Source of the DNA: Melieria omissa
Lineage: Eukaryota; Arthropoda; Insecta; Diptera; Ulidiidae
Direction: 5' to 3'
Assembly: GCA_963971225.1 (NCBI GenBank)
Contig: OZ020268.1
Location: 38,633,348-38,697,347, forward strand
DNA: 64,000 nt
Shown in pieces: positions 58,952-64,000 of the stretch (position 1 is the first letter of the stretch; every line of letters begins with the position of its first letter). The translations under genes were made by a program, and so were the position numbers. Under the pieces are notes generated by a model that did not search any database, was not told the DNA's origin, and saw only the letters and a program-made list of their open reading frames with translations.

Positions 58952-60746
58952 AACGCACCGGCACTGGTAGCTATTGGCAACGCGTCTGAATGCATCAAGT
59001 GGCACGTGGAAATATGCTGCAGCAACCGAATTGTAATTGCTGCCTAATTGAGATGTCGCAACTTGGCAATTACTGTTTACATGTGAAAAGTTTCAGCAAT
59101 TGCGCAGCCAATAAGCTTACAACCGCAGCCGCAGCACTGGCCGCGCGGAGAGCCTTGGGCTCCACTTGTTGGTCGAGGTGCGCAGTGTAAGCTTGTTGCT
59201 GAATTTATTATTATTGGCAATTGAGTTGATTGCCTGGCAACGACAGAAATGAAATGAAAAAAACAAATTAAGAGAAAAGTTTGGGAAAACATTGAAGTGC
59301 AACAGGTTGTATTTTTTTTACAGACATAATGCGTATTTGATCTTTTCATTGGAAGAAGAAGAAGCAAGCGATTTTTTGATATTTTTGTATTTTTATGAAA
59401 ACTTTGGTGTCTACTTTAGTGCAGAAACTTTTGGAAATATGCTAACAAGAGTGACTATGTGGTGGCTGTAAGTTTGCTCTGATTTTACTAATATTTTAAT
59501 TTGATGTCAAATGAAATGAATTATCAAATTATTTCAAAATTATTTTAAAAAATGGCGACATTTATATGCACATGTGTATGTCTTGTAAACGTGCACGCAC
59601 TCAGTTTTCATTCACTTACCTTTTGTGATTTTCCAATTAAAAAATTTAACACAGAATACTTAACTCGAATAAAGTCACCAAAGCAATCGTCCCCACATGC
59701 AGTGAAAACAAGACCAATCAAATTAGCGCTGCGACATGGTCTGCGTTTTCTACGTATTGACCATTGATAGCACGTGTCCGAAAAAAATGCTTGACAGTTT
59801 TTAAAGTGGCCTCGCGTTGACTCGCCACCGAAATTCTGAATTATAAATAAATAGTTTTTTCGTTTTCACGTAGTTACCGCTTTTTCTCCATTATCACATC
59901 TTTTTTTCGACATTTTTATTCTCACTGTGCGTTGTTTTTGTGTAGCGAACGAGTGCTGCTGTGTTGGTCATATACTCGTAAATTTAATATCACTCATACG
60001 CGCCGTTGTGCACAAATGGACATTTTACTATGCGGCACGTCGATGCGGTCGTCTCACAACCAATTTTGCTTGCACATCAATATTAAAATAACAAACATTC
60101 ATAACTAATTGAAATTGATTTTAATTCGCGTTTTATTACCAAAAAAAATTTAGCTAAAAATAATAACGTAAAAATACCAGAGCGATGCAGCAATTAAAAT
60201 TTAACCAAGAATTTTGGTCGAAATAAATGTTGCTTTAGTGTTAATGAAAATTGAAAGCAAACAATTGCCGTAATATGTCAACAACATTTCGGTATTTCAC
60301 TGAATTTCAAACGAGTTCGCGACCTTTCACGCGTGTCATCAAATCATTTGGATTATCTTTAACCCTTCGCTGCATAGCATTGAAAAAACAGCAAATGTTT
60401 CGATTTGCTGAAAGAATTTTGGTTAAATTACGAGTATACAGTGACGCCTGATCCCTGTGTCGACATCCCGTAGTAGCCAACACTAAAAAATAAGTAAACC
60501 CGATTTTCATTTCGGCGAAAGCGTTCTCACCAGGATACGGAAAATGTCCACAAAACTTCTTTCATAGATACAGGAATTCAACAAAACTTCATTTTTACCA
60601 TGAGAACTTAACAAGAAACAAGAATTATATGACAAAAATTTTTTTTCATGGTTTTTTTCTTAACTAAAATTAAATCATGCAACGAAGGGGTTAACTCTCA
60701 TTAAAAAATGCATAATTCAGAGAAATCAATAATTCATTTATATCAC
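58633..60746. other. Non-coding stretch
   Basis: It holds a (CA)n tract of ~28 bp at 58920-58947. No gene is supported; frames near 59000-59370 overlap on both strands and lack domains. Confidence 0.4.
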
Positions 60747-60750
60747 TTAA

Positions 60751-61373
60751 CACTAGGAGTACCGGGTTTTGCTCATACCTACTAGTACCGTGAGCGGTCA
60801 AATGACGGTATTCAGAGCTTTTAACGAAATCGGTTGAATCTGAAGAAGTTTTTCATTGTAAGCATTAAAACAACATTCATTTATGTTCTTGAATGTAAAA
60901 AAGTATAGTTTTGGCAAATATTTTAAAAGTAAAGCTACTACTCATGACCATAGTAAATTTCGTCTCGCCGCTTTCTGCTCATGTTTTCACACACAACACG
61001 TAAAATAATGCATTTTTGTTTTTACATTGAAATTCATAAATATATAAAAGTCGGTTGTAAATTTAATATAAAACAGAAGGCAAGACATAGGTTCTTGCAA
61101 AATTTGTACCATCTTTGACTTTTTTGTGAATGTTATAATTTTATTTCCATGGCTACGTAGTTAACCGTCATTTGACCGCTCATGGTACTAGTAGGTAAAG
61201 TCGATGATAAAAAGAAAGCAGATCGGCGCAGTGATTGCAAAATTTTAGAATATTGAGCTTAGTGCAAAATATTAAAAGTCAAGGAGAACCAGATTCGTAA
61301 CTTAAACCGTTTTCGAGCTACGGTTGATCAAAAACTGAAAACCGTCAAATGACCGCTCCCGGTACTTCTAGTG
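60751..61373. mobile_element. TTAA-flanked element with CACTAG(G/A)AGTACCGGG ends
   Basis: TTAA at 60747-60750 and 61374-61377 flanks 623 bp with 16-bp inverted ends differing at one base. A second inverted pair lies inside: cctactagtacc.tgagcggtcaaatgacgg at 60778-60808 and its mirror at about 61164-61196. The motif gcggtcaaatgacggt appears again next to the right end. These repeated blocks are likely binding sites. piggyBac-type target; no transposase. Confidence 0.85.
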
Positions 61374-61539
61374 TTAAGTCTTTTTCAGTTTGTGTACGGT
61401 CGTTATGAAAATTATTAATTTTTAAAAGTAATTTTGTAGATTCTTATAGAGAATTTCAATGATATATATAGAAGGTATAGAAAAATAAATCGATTATTTT
61501 TCCAAATGATGGGTTTATTAATCTGTATCTCGCGTTGTA

Positions 61540-62060
61540 TAAGTGCAAGCGAGTTACGTTAGATGGATTAAAGATGGATGAAAGATAAGATTCCATTCTA
61601 ACAACTTCTCCGACAGCTTTGTTATTGTTTGACTCAGTTTTGTTTGAGCGCGCATCAAATATGGACAGCAGCAAAATGGAGTTAAAAAGATACGATACCG
61701 TTCTAAAGAAACTTTTCAGACAGTTTTGTGACTGCTCGACTTGACGTTAGATGGCGTTAGAAGGATGAGGTTAGTGCTAAAGAAACTTCTCAGACAGTTT
61801 TGTGATTGTTTGACTCAGTTTTGTGCAAGCGCACGTCACAGATGGACAGCAGTAAAGAATAAATATGATTTCGTTTTAAAAAAACTTCTCAGACAGTTTT
61901 GTGATTGCTTGATTTGACGTTACATGGCGTAAGAAAGATGAGATTTTATATTAAAGAAACTTCTCAGACAGTTTTCTGTTTGCTCGGTTCAATTTTGTTT
62001 GAGCGGACGTCAAAGATGGACACCAGAAAAGATATAAATTGCCATATTTCAGAGTTTTTC
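61540..62060. repeat. Two-part tandem repeat (~175-bp higher-order unit)
   Basis: The core aaacttctcagacagttttgtgattg occurs at about 61606, 61704, 61784, 61877 and 61954. Spacing alternates (~98, 80, 93, 77), so the real period is a ~170-178 bp dimer: one half has tgactcagttttgtt.gagcgcacgtcaaagatggacagcag and the other has gacgttagatggcgttagaaggatgag. Confidence 0.85.
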
Positions 62061-62198
62061 TTCAATAAAGGCAAAAACACGAAGTAGGCGGCGAAAATGG
62101 GAAAGTGTTGTCGGTTAGTCTAAACCATTCTAATCTTATCTAATCTAATATAATCTTACTTAAACTTAACTTAAATTTAAACCAATCTGATCTTGAAT

Positions 62199-63069
62199 AA
62201 TCTAATCTAATCTAATCTAATCTAATCTAATCTAATCTAATCTAATCTAATCTAATCTAATCTAATCTAATCTAATCTAATCTAATCTAATCTAATCTAA
62301 TCTAATCTAATCTAATCTAATCTAATCTAATCTAATCTAATCTAATCTAATCTAATCTAATCTAATCTAATCTAATCTAATCTAATCTAATCTAATCTAA
62401 TCTAATCTAATCTAATCTAATCTAATCTAATCTAATCTAATCTAATCTAATCTAATCTAATCTAATCTAATCTAATCTAATCTAATCTAATCTAATCTAA
62501 TCTAATCTAATCTAATCTAATCTAATCTAATCTAATCTAATCTAATCTAATCTAATTTAATCGAATCGAATCTAATCGAATCTAATCTAATCTAATCTAA
62601 TCTAATCTAATCGAATCTAATCTAATCTATTCTAATCTAATCTAATCTAATCTAATCTAATCTAATCTAATCTAATCTAATCTAATCTAATCTAATCTAA
62701 TCTAATCTAATCTAATCTAATCTAATCTAATCTAATCTAATCTAATCTAATCTAATCTAATCTAATCTAATCTAATCTAATCTAATCTAATCTAATCTAA
62801 TCTAATCTAATCTAATCTAATCTAATCTAATCTAATCTAATCTAATCTAATCTAATCTAATCTAATCTAATCTAATCTAATCTAATCTAATCTAATCTAA
62901 TCTAATCTAATCTAATCTAATCTAATCTAATCTAATCTAATCTAATCTAATCTAATCTAATCTAATCTAATCTAATCTAATCTAATCTAATCGAATCAAA
63001 TCTAATCTAATCTAATCTAATCTAATCGAATCTAATCGAATCGAATCGAATCTAATCTAATCTAATCGG
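62199..63069. repeat. Pentanucleotide (TCTAA)n satellite block
   Basis: About 870 bp are almost pure TCTAA units. Variants (tcgaa, tctat, tttaa) are clustered at 62550-62630 and 62990-63065 rather than spread evenly, so the block consists of homogeneous arrays separated by variant-rich zones. It is not the insect telomere repeat (TTAGG). Confidence 0.95.
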
Positions 63070-64000
63070 ATTTGGCTAATTTTACACAAAATAAATTTTG
63101 AAAAATATAGAATTTTTCACGATAAAAAAATAAAAGTCACTAAAGCAAAAGTAGATAAAAATGTTAAAGAAAATACAGATATTAAATTTTTTAAATACAG
63201 ATATTTAATGTAAAACTGTCAAAATTACCGCAATGTTCATTCTAGTGAAAACAGTTCAAATTTCATGTTTGTAGCTTCAGCGATCTGGGTTGGGCGATGA
63301 TAAATCAGTCAGTGAACCAGGACAGACAATAACATGTATATAGATAGTATCTATTAGATAAATATATACGTATACTAATACTTCAAAGTAGACGAACACT
63401 ACGCACAGAGTCTAAGTACCGTGGGACTTATGCATTCGATGTCATTCCTCCCGTTTTGTGCCCAACTGAATTCTTTATGCAACAGCTGTGACTTTCTTGC
63501 TTAGTTACCCATGACTAGGTGCTGGATTTGTATTGGTTTTATTGCTATGTTACTTATACTTCAAGGCTACATATGCTGTACATGCATGTTGCTGCTTGTA
63601 TGATATCATACACAAATAATGAGAAAGTCAAATAATAATAAAGCTGCACCAACCAGACCGCACATACGATATCCTTAACGCTTTCATGTCGAATTTGTAT
63701 TTCTTACTCAAATACAAATAAGTCAGAGTACAAATATTGCTGACTTAAAATAATATTAAGGTTTTCTGGAACATTAATTTTATTAACATTTCCACTGCTA
63801 TCTTTAGTGGAAAATTCACACAATGACAACAAAGACACAATAAGGCATCAAGTCGTCAAGTCGTGTCAACATCAGCCGACTTTGCTGGCAGTCTTAATGC
63901 CACTTAGCCGGTCGTGCTTAATATTTATCATACAAATATCAAGCATTGTGTGTAGTTGATCTTTATTGCTTGGTGTACATACGAGTGCGTTTGTTAGTTT
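63070..64000. other. Non-coding stretch with dispersed-repeat relics
   Basis: The first ~250 bp resemble the repeat at 48.9-49.1 kb. A cagtcagtgaaccaggacag motif near 63305 matches the end of the 11.7-kb repeat family. From 63400 on, no gene or repeat is recognised. Confidence 0.4.

Noticed and set aside
62199..63069. Telomeric repeat
   Set aside because: The unit is TCTAA (AGATT on the other strand), not TTAGG; sequence continues on both sides.

Overview
The window looks like nuclear DNA of a higher (schizophoran) fly. It is AT-rich and repeat-rich, with a short phase-1 intron, a TATA plus Inr core promoter, and the debris typical of dipteran genomes: Tc1-like, hAT-like, TTAA-target and 3-bp-target elements, 5'-truncated LINEs and a solo LTR. 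A tephritid-like fly is my guess. No species can be fixed from the sequence alone.

Coding content is low. Positions 1-1302 hold the last two exons of a USP16/45-type ubiquitin hydrolase on the + strand. At 8202-9524 an intronless gene with its own core promoter (7971-8008) encodes a 440-residue protein with a coiled coil, a Ser run, a SUMO-interaction-like motif, RS/RGH repeats and a His-Gly-Pro repeat. At 46430-46614 the minus strand carries what looks like a last coding exon, whose short helical segment resembles the coiled coil of the 8.2-kb gene. The other intact frames are transposon remnants or unsupported.

The rest is mostly a transposon graveyard with several well-bounded structures. 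These are a near-perfect palindromic Tc1 element (2616-4099); a 156-bp hAT MITE with exact 8-bp target duplication; at least six TTAA-flanked piggyBac-type non-autonomous elements (5485-6168, 15040-15750, 15948-16786 with 16192-16497 nested inside it, 25089-25171, 39376-40348, 60751-61373); and a three-level nest at 45016-46177, where one MITE copy sits inside an inverted copy of itself and carries a solo LTR. A Harbinger-like element at 56283-57479 carries only a spliced Myb/SANT-like reading frame. LINE 3' fragments occur at 5.5, 10.4, 14.9, 23.6, 26.7, 35.3, 47.1 and 52.2 kb.

Tandem arrays include a 44-bp palindrome-bearing repeat (16194-16355), a ~90-100 bp minisatellite (22.4-23.4 kb), a two-part ~175-bp repeat (61.6-62.0 kb), and a ~870-bp pentanucleotide TCTAA satellite (62.2-63.07 kb). 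No CRISPR, operon or prokaryotic feature is present.
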